A DNA stretch of 64,000 nt from Vreelandella jeotgali Hwa (lineage in GTDB: Bacteria > Pseudomonadota > Gammaproteobacteria > Pseudomonadales > Halomonadaceae): assembly GCF_000334215.1 (NCBI RefSeq), contig NZ_AMQY01000002.1, positions 32,956 to 96,955 of the forward strand, in the 5' to 3' direction. Made by a program: the position numbers and the translations under genes. Within the stretch, counting starts at the first letter, position 1. Every line of letters begins with the position of its first letter. Below, piece by piece: positions 44,878 through 54,050 of the stretch. The notes beneath the pieces were generated by a model. It was not told where the DNA came from. It saw only the letters and a list, made by a program, of their open reading frames with translations, and did no database searches.

Positions 44878-45147
44878 ATGACCCCGGAAATGGTAATGAG
44901 CATTGCGTACCAGGGCATGCGTGTCACCCTGTCCCTGGCCGGGCCCATACTGCTGTCCGCCTTGACCACGGGGCTGCTGATCAGCCTGATTCAGGCCGCC
45001 ACACAGATCAACGAAATGACGCTGACATTCATCCCCAAGATTCTCGCCGTGTTCACCGTCCTCGTGCTGGCGGGCCCCTGGCTGTTGAAAATCATCACCG
45101 ACTTTACCGAGCGCCTGTTTACCAGTATTCCCGGCATGGTGATGTAG
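44878..45147 (+). CDS. fliQ: FliQ, export-gate membrane protein
   Basis: FliQ is an 89-residue two-helix gate component. It starts MTPEMVMSIAYQGM and carries the segments LLSALTTGLLISLIQAATQINEMTLTFIPK, split across its two helices. The ATG at 44878 has CAGGAGGG upstream; the frame is open to 44794, but that would overlap fliP and adds non-family residues. Confidence 0.96.
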   Translation: MTPEMVMSIAYQGMRVTLSLAGPILLSALTTGLLISLIQAATQINEMTLTFIPKILAVFTVLVLAGPWLLKIITDFTERLFTSIPGMVM

Positions 45148-45150
45148 CGC

Positions 45151-45942
45151 GTGATCGAAGTCACCTTTGCACAGCTGCAAGGTTGGCTTGTGGCGTTCCT
45201 CTGGCCGTTTGCGCGCATTACCGCGTTTATGGCAATGGCGCCGCTCTGGGGGCACTCAAGCGTTCCCAATCGGGTCAAGGTCGGGCTCGCCGGGGTGATC
45301 AGCATCATTATCGCGCCGGTACTGCCTGCTATGCCGGAAGCGCCGATCATGTCCTGGGCCAGCGTTGGCATCATTATCGAACAGATTGTGGTGGGCCTGG
45401 CGTTTGGCTTTGTCATGCGGATTATCTTCGCCGTTGTTCAAGCCTCGGGCGAATTTATCGGCCTGCAAATGGGGCTGGCGTTTGCCAGCTTTTTTGACGC
45501 GGCAAGCGGCACCAACATCATGGTGCTGTCGCGCATTCTGTACATGATCACATTGCTGATGTTTGTTGCGCTCAACGGCCATTTGATGGTGCTGGAAACC
45601 CTGGTCATGAGCTTTCAGACGCTGCCCATCGGCATGGACATGCTCAATGCCAACGCGTTTGAAATACTTGCCCGCTACGCCGGTACGGTATTTGCCTCCG
45701 GGATGCTGCTCGCCCTGCCGCTGGTCGGCTCGCTGCTGATCATCAACCTGGCACTGGGTATTCTCAATCGTTCCGCCCCCCAGCTGACGGTATTCAATAT
45801 CGGCTTTCCCTCCTCGCTGACAGTGGGTATGACGCTCTTCATGGTGTTGATGACACACCTGGGCGACTTTCTGGAGCGTTTGTTCAGCCAGGGGCTGGAG
45901 TTCATGCAGGGCCTGATCGAGCTGCTCGCCCAGGTCAACTGA
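45151..45942 (+). CDS. fliR: FliR, export-gate membrane protein
   Basis: FliR caps the FliP ring in the export gate. The 263-residue protein has six membrane segments with the family patterns WPFARITAFMAMAPLWG, FASFFDAASGTNIMVLSR and MVLMTHLGDFLERL. It starts with GTG three bases after fliQ and is the last gene of the plus-strand fli block, followed by the flgL terminator of the opposite strand. Confidence 0.96.
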   Translation: MIEVTFAQLQGWLVAFLWPFARITAFMAMAPLWGHSSVPNRVKVGLAGVISIIIAPVLPAMPEAPIMSWASVGIIIEQIVVGLAFGFVMRIIFAVVQASGEFIGLQMGLAFASFFDAASGTNIMVLSRILYMITLLMFVALNGHLMVLETLVMSFQTLPIGMDMLNANAFEILARYAGTVFASGMLLALPLVGSLLIINLALGILNRSAPQLTVFNIGFPSSLTVGMTLFMVLMTHLGDFLERLFSQGLEFMQGLIELLAQVN

Positions 45943-45969
45943 ACCCGCTTCGTCCTGTAGGTGGCCAAC

Positions 45970-45993
45970 AAAAACCCCGGCCATAAGCCGGGG
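45970..45993 (-). terminator. Rho-independent terminator after flgL
   Basis: CCCCGGC-N5-GCCGGGG (45975-45993) followed on the minus strand by five T (complement of 45970-45974). It ends the flgKL transcript and lies between the convergent fliR and flgL ends. Confidence 0.88.
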
Positions 45994-46068
45994 CGCATCA
46001 GTCCATAAGTGCGGATTTATAAGTGCATCATGCAGGGATCAGCGCAACTGTTTGATCGCGCAGAGCTG

Positions 46069-47355
46069 CTAGCGCAGATAGTCAAACAGCGAGCTGCCCT
46101 TGATGTTTGCAAACGCCTGCTGAGAGGCCTGCATACCGACCTGACGCAGGCTGTATTCGGAAATCGCATCGACGAAGTCCAGATCGACCAGATCGGATAG
46201 CGTCTTGTCGTAGTTCTGCATACGGTTGGCGCCTACGCCATCGACAACGTCCAGCTCGTTGAGCCGTGCCCCGGCGGAGGCCCGTACGGTCAGCGCGTTA
46301 TCCAGGGCGTTATCCAAATCACGCATGGAGGTTTTCATGGTGTTATGGAAAGCAGCCTCGTCGCTCTTGTCTTCGTTGGGGCTATCCAGCGCAGCGATGG
46401 CCTTTTCCATGGTGCCAAAGAGGTTGGCAGGATGCTCCTCGCTACCGGCCTGAGCCACTGTGATTTTATCCGGCTCGCTCTTTGTATCATTGGTACCACC
46501 CAACTTGGGCTCACCTTCCAGCGTGATACTTAAACCGCCAAACTCCAGCCGCTGCCCGCCTTCCTGATTGCCTTCATAATCTTCTTCATCCACCGGCGTA
46601 CTATTATCAGTAAGATTTACGACGGTTACCTTCGTGTCGCCGCCTGATGACTCGCTGAATCTGATCTCGAAATCATCACCGTGACTATCGGCATTGACGT
46701 CTGTTACCTGAGGTCCGCTAAACGTGACAGTGCCTGTATTAACAGGCTTGTTATCATCATCCCTCGGTGTCTCGGCCACGTAGCCTGCACTGCTGGGGAC
46801 GCTCTGAAATATGGACTCACCGTTTTCCGTGACCGGCATTTCACGCGAGGCATCAATACGCTGCTCTCTAGCACTGCTATCGCCGTTATACTCCACGTTG
46901 CCGTTGGCATTCTTGCTGAACGGTGGCGCATCGTCGGCGTAGCCGCCGAACAGATAGCGCCCGGTACCGTCGGTGGCGTTGGCCTGACCCAGCATGGTTT
47001 CGTAAATGCCTTTCATATCGCTGGCGATGGACTCCCGGTCTACATCGCTCAACGTATCGCTTGAGGCCTGTATCAGCAGCGTTTTGGCGCTGGTCACCGA
47101 GTCGCTCACGCTATTCAGAATGCTTTCGGTCTGGGACAGCGAGTTGCGCGCCGATACACGAGCATCGGCGTACTGCTGCGTCACTGCCTTGGACTGATCC
47201 ACACCGACCGCGCGCGAAGCATCTTGGGGGTCATCAGACGGATTCACCACCCGCCGACCGCTGGCCATCTGCTCGTTGATCTTCATGAACTCTGCCTGCT
47301 GCCGGTTAATCGACGCAGCGCTTTGTTCATACATGGTGACGGAACTGATACGCAT
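46069..47355 (-). CDS. flgL: FlgL, hook-filament junction protein (HAP3)
   Basis: FlgL joins hook and filament with FlgK. The 428-residue protein has the flagellin-like N-terminal helix (VTMYEQSAASINRQQAEFMKI, split) and the C-terminal helix ending KGSSLFDYLR. The central part (about 200-320) is acidic, and its DNA is visibly richer in A/T. It is longer than the roughly 317 residues of Escherichia FlgL. It follows flgK by 19 bp. Confidence 0.94.
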   Translation of the reverse strand: MRISSVTMYEQSAASINRQQAEFMKINEQMASGRRVVNPSDDPQDASRAVGVDQSKAVTQQYADARVSARNSLSQTESILNSVSDSVTSAKTLLIQASSDTLSDVDRESIASDMKGIYETMLGQANATDGTGRYLFGGYADDAPPFSKNANGNVEYNGDSSAREQRIDASREMPVTENGESIFQSVPSSAGYVAETPRDDDNKPVNTGTVTFSGPQVTDVNADSHGDDFEIRFSESSGGDTKVTVVNLTDNSTPVDEEDYEGNQEGGQRLEFGGLSITLEGEPKLGGTNDTKSEPDKITVAQAGSEEHPANLFGTMEKAIAALDSPNEDKSDEAAFHNTMKTSMRDLDNALDNALTVRASAGARLNELDVVDGVGANRMQNYDKTLSDLVDLDFVDAISEYSLRQVGMQASQQAFANIKGSSLFDYLR

Positions 47356-47374
47356 GACGTGAAACTCCCGGTTA

Positions 47375-49369
47375 TCAGCGCAGGTTGAGGATGGTATCCA
47401 GCACCGTGGACGCCGTGTTGATCACCTTGGCGTTGGCCTGGTAATACTGCTGATACTGAATGAGGTTGGCCGCTTCTTCATCGAAGTTGACGCCGGACTC
47501 CGACTGCTGCACCGCTTCCAGCTGATCGGTCAGTCCCTGACGGGCTTCAAGATTGACCTCGGTGATATTGGTACGGTTGCCCACATCGCTGACCATCGAG
47601 CCATACGCCCCGCTCAGCGTAGCGCTTCCACCGACAATATCCTCGCTTTGCAGTTTCTGCATCGCCAGGGCGTTGCGGTTATCGCCGGACGATGCATCCC
47701 CTTCCTGCAGCTTAAGCGTCGAGTCCGATACCGAATCAAGCGTAAGGCTAATGCCGCCGATAGTGATTTCATCACCGGCTGACAAAGTAGCAGCGCTGGC
47801 ACTTGCACCGGTGCCGTCTTGTACGACACCACTACCATCTACATCGCGCTTTTCACCGTTGACCATGATGGTCGAACCACTGAAGTTACCGAGTGACAGT
47901 TTCCCATTGTCGTCTAATTCCAGTTCAAGCGGGTCATCAGGACTGGCCAAGTTGGCAAATGCACCTTCGCCGCTCACTTTAACGTTGCTGACGTCTATCT
48001 TATCGCTATTGCCCATTTTGCTTTGTTCGATTTCGAAGCTACCTGCGGCAATCTTATCCAGATCGCCGATGGCAGTATCCATTCCGGATGCAGCTTGGCG
48101 GACGGGCTGAATCTCGAAGCTGTCCCCCTCGGAAAGGTTAGCGTTATCAAACGACAATTTTACGCCACCAAAATTCAGCGTCTCGTTGTCGTAGCTAACA
48201 TCGTCTGCTTTGACCACCTCGCCGGTATCTTTACGCACGACTTCAAAATCGCCCTTTCCATTAGGTCCGCTGCCACCATTATTATTAGTAACGGTCACGG
48301 TATAGTCAGTCGCCTTGAGCTGACCGATCTTATCGCTATCAAACTCCACGGACGTCAGCAGGTCACTGTCGCTATTACTCGCATTTCCATAGCCTTCTGG
48401 AGAGCGCACCTCGAAGAAATCTTTGCCCTGCTCGCCGTTCAGATCCACCCCCTGTTGATGCTGTTCGTTGAACTTCATCGATAGCGACACCGCCAGCTGG
48501 CCGATCTGGTTTTGCGTTTTATCCAGCGTTTCCGCGCGGAATGACATCAGCCCGCCGAGCGAGCCGCCCTGAATGGTATCTTCCGCAAGCTCGACCGTAT
48601 TACCACCACCGTCTTCATAGCCCACCACGATGCGCTGGGGATCGGCATCGGATTTCACGGCCTCGAGCTTGAACGAGTCGGTACCGGTCACCAGCGGCTG
48701 ACCGTTGGGCAAGCTGACCTGGTATGTCTTGCCGTCCTGGATATTCAGGCGCGAATCCATCCTCTCATTGAGGTTCGAGACCAGCTCGTCGCGCTGGTTG
48801 AGCAGGCTGTTGGGGGCTTCTCCGTTGCGTGCACGCGCCAGCGAAATTTCGCGGTTGGAATCGGCAATCTGCTGAGTGATGTTGTTGACTTGGGTAACTT
48901 CGTCTTCAATTTGGCCGTTGATGTTGCTCTGCATGTCCTGCAGGTAGCTGTCGAAAGAGCGGAACTGCGCCCCAAGGGTATCCGCAGTGCCTTTTAAGCC
49001 TTGGCGCGAGGCCGGGTCGGAGGGGGAACTGGCCAGATCTTCAATGGAGGAAAAAAAATCCTGCATCAACGGCGCCAGACCGGCATCTCGATCAGCCAAG
49101 AGGTCATCAATCTGTGAAATCTGGCCGTTATAGGTTTCCAGTGCGCTGGATTCGGTTTTGGCACTGTTCAACTGAGTAGCGACGTACTGGTTGAACTGGC
49201 GTTCGATACCGTCAACCTGAACGCCCGACGTCCCCGCCGAGCCCTCACCCAGCTGGGTGATCTCGCGGTTAAACCCCGGCGTAAACACGTTGCTGATGTT
49301 GTTACTGGTGGTGTTGAGGGCGTTCTGCGCCGCGTTGAGGCCGCTTAGCCCGGTAGAAAACATGCTCAT
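47375..49369 (-). CDS. flgK: FlgK, hook-filament junction protein (HAP1)
   Basis: FlgK is the first junction protein above the hook. The 664-residue protein begins MSMFSTGLSGLNAAQNAL and ends with the conserved QYQQYYQANAKVINTA and STVLDTILNLR segment. It exceeds Escherichia FlgK (about 547 residues) through an enlarged central region (about 300-560) that is rich in Gly, Ser, Asp and Asn and A/T-shifted in DNA. The ATG at 49369 has AGGAT upstream and a sigma-28 promoter 20-55 bp before it. Confidence 0.96.
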   Translation of the reverse strand: MSMFSTGLSGLNAAQNALNTTSNNISNVFTPGFNREITQLGEGSAGTSGVQVDGIERQFNQYVATQLNSAKTESSALETYNGQISQIDDLLADRDAGLAPLMQDFFSSIEDLASSPSDPASRQGLKGTADTLGAQFRSFDSYLQDMQSNINGQIEDEVTQVNNITQQIADSNREISLARARNGEAPNSLLNQRDELVSNLNERMDSRLNIQDGKTYQVSLPNGQPLVTGTDSFKLEAVKSDADPQRIVVGYEDGGGNTVELAEDTIQGGSLGGLMSFRAETLDKTQNQIGQLAVSLSMKFNEQHQQGVDLNGEQGKDFFEVRSPEGYGNASNSDSDLLTSVEFDSDKIGQLKATDYTVTVTNNNGGSGPNGKGDFEVVRKDTGEVVKADDVSYDNETLNFGGVKLSFDNANLSEGDSFEIQPVRQAASGMDTAIGDLDKIAAGSFEIEQSKMGNSDKIDVSNVKVSGEGAFANLASPDDPLELELDDNGKLSLGNFSGSTIMVNGEKRDVDGSGVVQDGTGASASAATLSAGDEITIGGISLTLDSVSDSTLKLQEGDASSGDNRNALAMQKLQSEDIVGGSATLSGAYGSMVSDVGNRTNITEVNLEARQGLTDQLEAVQQSESGVNFDEEAANLIQYQQYYQANAKVINTASTVLDTILNLR

Positions 49370-49398
49370 GGTGTCATCCTTTAAGCCGATAGCTATAT

Positions 49399-49425
49399 CA
49401 ATCGGCACTGCGCAGAAAAACTTGA
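49399..49425 (-). promoter_or_regulatory. Sigma-28 promoter of flgKL
   Basis: Minus strand TCAAGTTT (49418-49425), 11-bp spacer, GCCGATTG (49399-49406). The predicted start is about 20 nt before the flgK ATG. This makes flgKL a late operon separate from flgB-J. Confidence 0.82.
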
Positions 49426-49483
49426 ATAATTCCCCGCCTCCGGCTTGGAGCCGCAGACCCGACCAACCGCCACAGCAACCGTG

Positions 49484-50530
49484 TTAGCGCGCCTTTGCCA
49501 GTGTATCGGCGGCGGGGTCTTCCATACTGTCCATAACGTCAATCAGTTTGGCGGCATAGCGTGGGTCGGTGGCATAGCCGCCCTGCTGTAGCGCTACGGC
49601 CGCACGACGGGCGTCAGGGGCATTGACGACGCCCGAGTAGCGCGGGTTATTGCCGACCAGATTGCCATAGTCGGTCAGCGCGTGTTCGAAGGAATCATAA
49701 ACACGGAAGCTGTCCACTTTTTCGATACGCCGACCGTCAATATATTCGTGCGTGGTAACGTCGGTTGTCTCGCCCTGCCAGCGGCTTCCCGCCTTGATGC
49801 CGAACAGGTTATGGCTGTTGCGCCCATCATCGGTAGCGATTTCATGGCGCCCCCAGCCGGTTTCCAGTGCGGCCTGGGCCAGAATAAGCCGAGAGGGCAC
49901 GCCGGTTGTATCGCTGGCCGCTGTGGCCGGGGCTTCCAACGCCTGCATGAACTGCTGTACGTGAGCCGGTGAGGAGGGGTCTGCCGGTATCCGGGACGTT
50001 TCACGCTCTTCCGGCGTCTGCCGCACTGCCTCCAGCTCATTGAAGAAGGTATTACCTGCGCTACCGGCAGGGCCTGATCCGTTTGGCACCGGCCGATCAC
50101 TGGCTTGCACCGTGGAGAGGGAACCATCCAGCTCACGGGGCGTGCCGTGCGGAATACCCGCAATCAGCGATGAATCGCTCGCCGAACCGCTCTCCGTTCC
50201 TGCGTCGGAGCTACTCGGCCCCAGGGCCCCGCGCTTCTCGAGCTGGTCGACCAGCGCATCTGCAAGCCCGACCCCACGCGACGCCACGACCTGTGACCAT
50301 TGCTTATCCATCATCGACTGATACGAATCCAACGCCTTGCTGTCCATCAAGCCGGAATCGGGAATCGTCTCGCGCATGCTCTTGACCATCATCTGTACGA
50401 ACATGGCTTCAAACTGCTGTGCGGCGCCTTTAACACCTTCTTTGGGATCCGTGCGTGCGGTGTGCTGCATGCGCTGAAAACCCTGCATATCCAACGCGAA
50501 CTGGTCGGTCATGTCATGGTTGATACTCAT
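49484..50530 (-). CDS. flgJ: FlgJ, rod-cap protein with peptidoglycan hydrolase domain
   Basis: FlgJ caps the growing rod and opens the peptidoglycan layer. The 348-residue protein has the N-terminal rod-scaffold domain (about 25-110, GAAQQFEAMFVQMMVKSMRE) and a C-terminal glucosaminidase domain (about 190-340) with the catalytic Glu in ILAQAALETGWGRHE and the NLFGIKAG and YGNLVGNNPRYSG motifs. Its ATG overlaps the flgI stop by one base (TGATG). Confidence 0.96.
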   Translation of the reverse strand: MSINHDMTDQFALDMQGFQRMQHTARTDPKEGVKGAAQQFEAMFVQMMVKSMRETIPDSGLMDSKALDSYQSMMDKQWSQVVASRGVGLADALVDQLEKRGALGPSSSDAGTESGSASDSSLIAGIPHGTPRELDGSLSTVQASDRPVPNGSGPAGSAGNTFFNELEAVRQTPEERETSRIPADPSSPAHVQQFMQALEAPATAASDTTGVPSRLILAQAALETGWGRHEIATDDGRNSHNLFGIKAGSRWQGETTDVTTHEYIDGRRIEKVDSFRVYDSFEHALTDYGNLVGNNPRYSGVVNAPDARRAAVALQQGGYATDPRYAAKLIDVMDSMEDPAADTLAKAR

Positions 50531-51699
50531 CAAATCACCTCCAGCTCGGCGCGCAGCGAGCCGGATGCCTTGAGGGCTTCCAGAATGGACATGAGATCCT
50601 GGGGCGTTGCGCCCAACTCGTTCAGCGCATTGACGACCTTCTCCAGATCCGCCCCTTCCACCGTTTGCAGATAGGCTTCCTGCTGCTCGATATTGATATC
50701 AGAGTCCTGCACCACGGTTGTTTCACCGTCGCCCAGAGCGTTGGGCTGGCTCACACCGAACTGCGAATCGATCATGATGGACAGGTTGCCGTGTGCCACC
50801 GCGGCCTTGCGCAGGGTGACGCCATTGTTCATGACCACCGAGCCGGTCCGGGAATTGATCACAACGCGAGCCGGCGCCCGGGTCGGCGTTACATCGACTC
50901 TTTCCACCCGCGCCATAAAGCTGACGCGAGCGTTATCATTGGCCGGACCATCCAGCGCGATCACACCGCCATTGCGCGCATAGGCCACACCGCGACCGAA
51001 TTCGTTGTTGATCGCCGTCACCATACGCTGGGCAGTGCCGAAATCCGCCTCGTCCAGCTGCAGTTCCAGGGTGCCGCCGTTGGCGCCCAGATTCAGCGGG
51101 ACTTCCTGTTCCACCAGGGCCCCGTTGGGAATACGACCCGACGCCTGCTGATTGATCTGCACGCTACTGCCGCCGGCTTCAGCGCCGGCGCCACCTACCA
51201 GCATATTGCCCTGCGCCATGGCATAGGTATCGCCGTTGGCACCTTTCAGCGGCGTCATCAATAGAGTGCCGCCGCGCAGGCTGCGCGCATTGGCGACCGA
51301 CGAGACAACGATATCCAGCCGCTGGCCGGAGCTCGCAAACGGCGGCAAGTCGGCGGTCACCATCACCGCCGCCACGTTACGCAGCTGCAGGTTGGTGCCT
51401 TCCGGAATACTGACGCCCAGCTGCGACAGCATGTTCGCCAGGCTTTGGCTGGTAAACGGCGCCTGAGTCGTCTGGTCACCGCTGCCGTCGAGCCCGACGA
51501 CCAGGCCATAGCCGGTCAGCTGGTTGTCGCGCACGCCGGCAAAGGTCGCCAGCTCGCGGATGCGCTCGGCCTGTGCGGCCGGCGTCCAGCTCAACGCAAG
51601 CACCGTCGTCAGCATCAGTGCCAACGCCATGAGCCGCGACAGCCACCTGGTCGGCCGATGCAGTCCGGTGCTTATACAGAGTTTTGCGTCAGCTCGCAT
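50530..51699 (-). CDS. flgI: FlgI, P-ring protein
   Basis: FlgI forms the periplasmic P ring around the rod. With the ATG at 51699 it has 389 residues, including a signal peptide (MALALMLTTVLALSWTPAAQA region). The mature part shows IRELATFAGVRDNQLTGYGLVVGLDGSGD segments and ends IEQQEAYLQTVEGADLEKVV before its tail. The frame is open to 51837, but that would overlap flgH and add 46 non-family residues. Confidence 0.95.
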   Translation of the reverse strand: MRADAKLCISTGLHRPTRWLSRLMALALMLTTVLALSWTPAAQAERIRELATFAGVRDNQLTGYGLVVGLDGSGDQTTQAPFTSQSLANMLSQLGVSIPEGTNLQLRNVAAVMVTADLPPFASSGQRLDIVVSSVANARSLRGGTLLMTPLKGANGDTYAMAQGNMLVGGAGAEAGGSSVQINQQASGRIPNGALVEQEVPLNLGANGGTLELQLDEADFGTAQRMVTAINNEFGRGVAYARNGGVIALDGPANDNARVSFMARVERVDVTPTRAPARVVINSRTGSVVMNNGVTLRKAAVAHGNLSIMIDSQFGVSQPNALGDGETTVVQDSDINIEQQEAYLQTVEGADLEKVVNALNELGATPQDLMSILEALKASGSLRAELEVI

Positions 51700-51742
51700 T
51701 GCGTATCCGTTTATCAGTCTGCTGCCTGCTGGCGCCGGGTGG

Positions 51743-52432
51743 TCAGAAAGGCGACACGTTGAGGAAAATGCGCTGCAGCCAGCCCATGCTTTGCGCTTCG
51801 TTGATATAGCCATCGCCCACATACTCGATTCGCGCATCGGCCACCTTGGTGGATGGCACGGTGTTCTGTGCCGTTACGGTGCGGGGGTCCACCACGCCGG
51901 AAAAGCGGATGAACTCGGTGCCCTGATTGATGGCAATCTGTTTTTCACCGCGAACCCGCAGGTTGCCGTTATTCAGAAGCTCGAGTACCGATACGGTAAT
52001 CGTGCCGGTAAACGTATTGTTGGCGGTTGAGCCGCCGCCGCCCTCAAAGTCGCTTTCGCCGGAGACCTCGAAACCGTATTCCTGAAGTTTGTCGATCGCG
52101 TCAGGCAAATCGGCCATATCCAGGCTGGCGCTGCCGCTGCGATCGGCGCTGGATTGGGAATTCTTGCTCGCGCTGACTTTTTCATTGAGCTTGATGGTCA
52201 GGATATCACCGACGGCATTGGGTCGGCGGTCTTCAAACAGCGCCTGGACGCCCTGACGCGGCTGGTAGATCGAGCCGTTGGGCACCGGCGGCGGACGATC
52301 GACCACATCAATGCGTTCCTGCTCACCGACCACCGAGGCATGGGGGATCTGTGCACAGCCTGTCAGCACCATCAGCGCTACAACCGTCAGCCCGGCGGCC
52401 AGGCGACGGCCACAAAACAACAAATGCCGCAT
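51743..52432 (-). CDS. flgH: FlgH, L-ring lipoprotein
   Basis: FlgH forms the outer-membrane L ring. The 229-residue precursor has a lipoprotein signal with lipobox VLTGC (Cys about residue 26) and the family segments IYQPRQGVQALFEDRRPN and VGDILTIKLNEKVSASKNS. The ATG at 52432 has AGAGG upstream; an ATG at 52450, two bases past the flgG stop region, is a possible longer start. Confidence 0.95.
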   Translation of the reverse strand: MRHLLFCGRRLAAGLTVVALMVLTGCAQIPHASVVGEQERIDVVDRPPPVPNGSIYQPRQGVQALFEDRRPNAVGDILTIKLNEKVSASKNSQSSADRSGSASLDMADLPDAIDKLQEYGFEVSGESDFEGGGGSTANNTFTGTITVSVLELLNNGNLRVRGEKQIAINQGTEFIRFSGVVDPRTVTAQNTVPSTKVADARIEYVGDGYINEAQSMGWLQRIFLNVSPF

Positions 52433-52454
52433 GGAGGGCCTCTGAAACATGACC

Positions 52455-53237
52455 TTACAACTGGCTCAAGCGGGCCAGCATTTCATCGCTGGTGGTAATC
52501 GCCTTGCTGTTGATCTCGTAAGCGCGCTGGGTCTCGATCATGCTGACCATTTCTTCAACCACGCTCACGTTCGAGGTTTCCACATAGCCCTGCATCAGGT
52601 TGCCCGTGCCGTTCATTCCGGGAGCATTTTGCGTGGGGGCGCCCGATGAGCCGGTTTCCAGATAGAGGTTGCCGCCGATGCTCTCCAGCCCGGTCGGGTT
52701 GGTAAACGAGCTCAGGTTGATCTGACCCACTTCGTTATCGACCGGATTACCCGGCTCGCGCACGCTGACAGCACCGTCTTCGCCGATGGAAATCGACAGC
52801 GCATCATCGGGAATGAACACCGCCGGCTCCAGCGGATAGCCGTTGGCATTGACCATCTGGCCGTTTTCATCCAGCTGGAAACTGCCGTCGCGGGTATAGG
52901 CCGTAGTGCCGTCGGGCATCAGCACTTCAAAAAAGCCGTCGCCTTCTATGGCCATATCCCGGGAGTTTTTCGTCTGCTCGATACTGCCCTGGGTATGCAG
53001 CCGCTCGGTCGCAACCGGCCGCACGCCGGTACCCACCTGCATGCCCGAGGGCAGGCGGTCCTGGGTGTTGTTCTGCGCGCCGGGCTGGCGCATGTTCTGG
53101 TACAGCAGATCTTCGAAGACCGGCCGCGAGCGCTTGAAACCGTTGGTGCTGACGTTGGCCAGATTGTTGGAAATCACATCCAGCTTGGTCTGCTGACCTT
53201 CAAGCCCCGTCTTGGCCGTCCAGAGTGAGTTGATCAT
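52455..53237 (-). CDS. flgG: FlgG, distal rod protein
   Basis: FlgG builds the distal rod. The 260-residue protein has the N-terminal rod signature ([19 protein letters not shown], then [21 protein letters not shown]) and the C-terminal [18 protein letters not shown]. This is the usual length. It lies in the flgB-J operon, 27 bp after flgF. Confidence 0.97.
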   Translation of the reverse strand: MINSLWTAKTGLEGQQTKLDVISNNLANVSTNGFKRSRPVFEDLLYQNMRQPGAQNNTQDRLPSGMQVGTGVRPVATERLHTQGSIEQTKNSRDMAIEGDGFFEVLMPDGTTAYTRDGSFQLDENGQMVNANGYPLEPAVFIPDDALSISIGEDGAVSVREPGNPVDNEVGQINLSSFTNPTGLESIGGNLYLETGSSGAPTQNAPGMNGTGNLMQGYVETSNVSVVEEMVSMIETQRAYEINSKAITTSDEMLARLSQL

Positions 53238-53264
53238 GGTGTTTCCTTGGTCGTTAGGCGGTCA

Positions 53265-54020
53265 TCAGCTCATTGAGAGAATGCCGTTGGCCCGCTGGGC
53301 ATTCTCGTCGGCGGTGCTGATCACCTTCATCTGCATGTCATAGCGCTTGGCCACATCAATCATGGATACCATGGCGTCAACCGCGCTGACGTTACTGCCT
53401 TCCAGCGTTCCATTAACCAGCTTGGCGGTGTCATCCGCTGCAAGCACGCCCGGCACGCCGTTGGCATTTTCCGGCGCGCGGAACAGGCCGTCGTCACCGC
53501 GCTTGAGGCCATCGGCCTCGGGCGTTACCAGCTTGACACGCCCGATGTTCACCAGCGCCTCCGGACCCGATCCCTGGGGGATAGCACTGATGGTGCCATC
53601 GGCGCCGATGGACGCCTCCGCCCCCTGCGGCACATTGATCGGCCCGGCATCGCCGACCACCGGCCGCCCGTGGTTCATCAGGATACCGTCGGCATCCAGC
53701 TGCAAATCACCGGCGCGCGTGTAGCCTTCGCTGCCGTCATCGGCCTGCACCGCCATCCAGGCATTTCCCTTCATGGCCACGTCCAAGGCCCGTCCGGTAC
53801 GCTCAAGCGGACCCTGAGAGAAGTCGGTACCGGGCGTGGTCGTCACCGCCGAGGTACGCGTCGGCAGCCGCGCCTCGCCCTGTACCGGCACCGAGCGCAC
53901 GGCGTCCAGCTGGGCACGAAAGCCGGTGGTCGAGACGTTGGACAGATTATGGCTCACCACCGACTGCTGATTCATGCTGTGTTGGGCACCGCTCATGGCG
54001 GTATAAAGCATCCGGTCCAC
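53265..54020 (-). CDS. flgF: FlgF, proximal rod protein
   Basis: FlgF is a proximal rod subunit. The 251-residue protein begins MDRMLYTAMSGAQHSMNQQ with the NLSNVSTTGFRAQLDAV rod motif and ends MVSMIDVAKRYDMQMKVIST. It lies between flgE and flgG in the expected order. Confidence 0.96.
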   Translation of the reverse strand: MDRMLYTAMSGAQHSMNQQSVVSHNLSNVSTTGFRAQLDAVRSVPVQGEARLPTRTSAVTTTPGTDFSQGPLERTGRALDVAMKGNAWMAVQADDGSEGYTRAGDLQLDADGILMNHGRPVVGDAGPINVPQGAEASIGADGTISAIPQGSGPEALVNIGRVKLVTPEADGLKRGDDGLFRAPENANGVPGVLAADDTAKLVNGTLEGSNVSAVDAMVSMIDVAKRYDMQMKVISTADENAQRANGILSMS

Positions 54021-54050
54021 GAATGACTCCTTACCTCAAAGAGCGTTGCA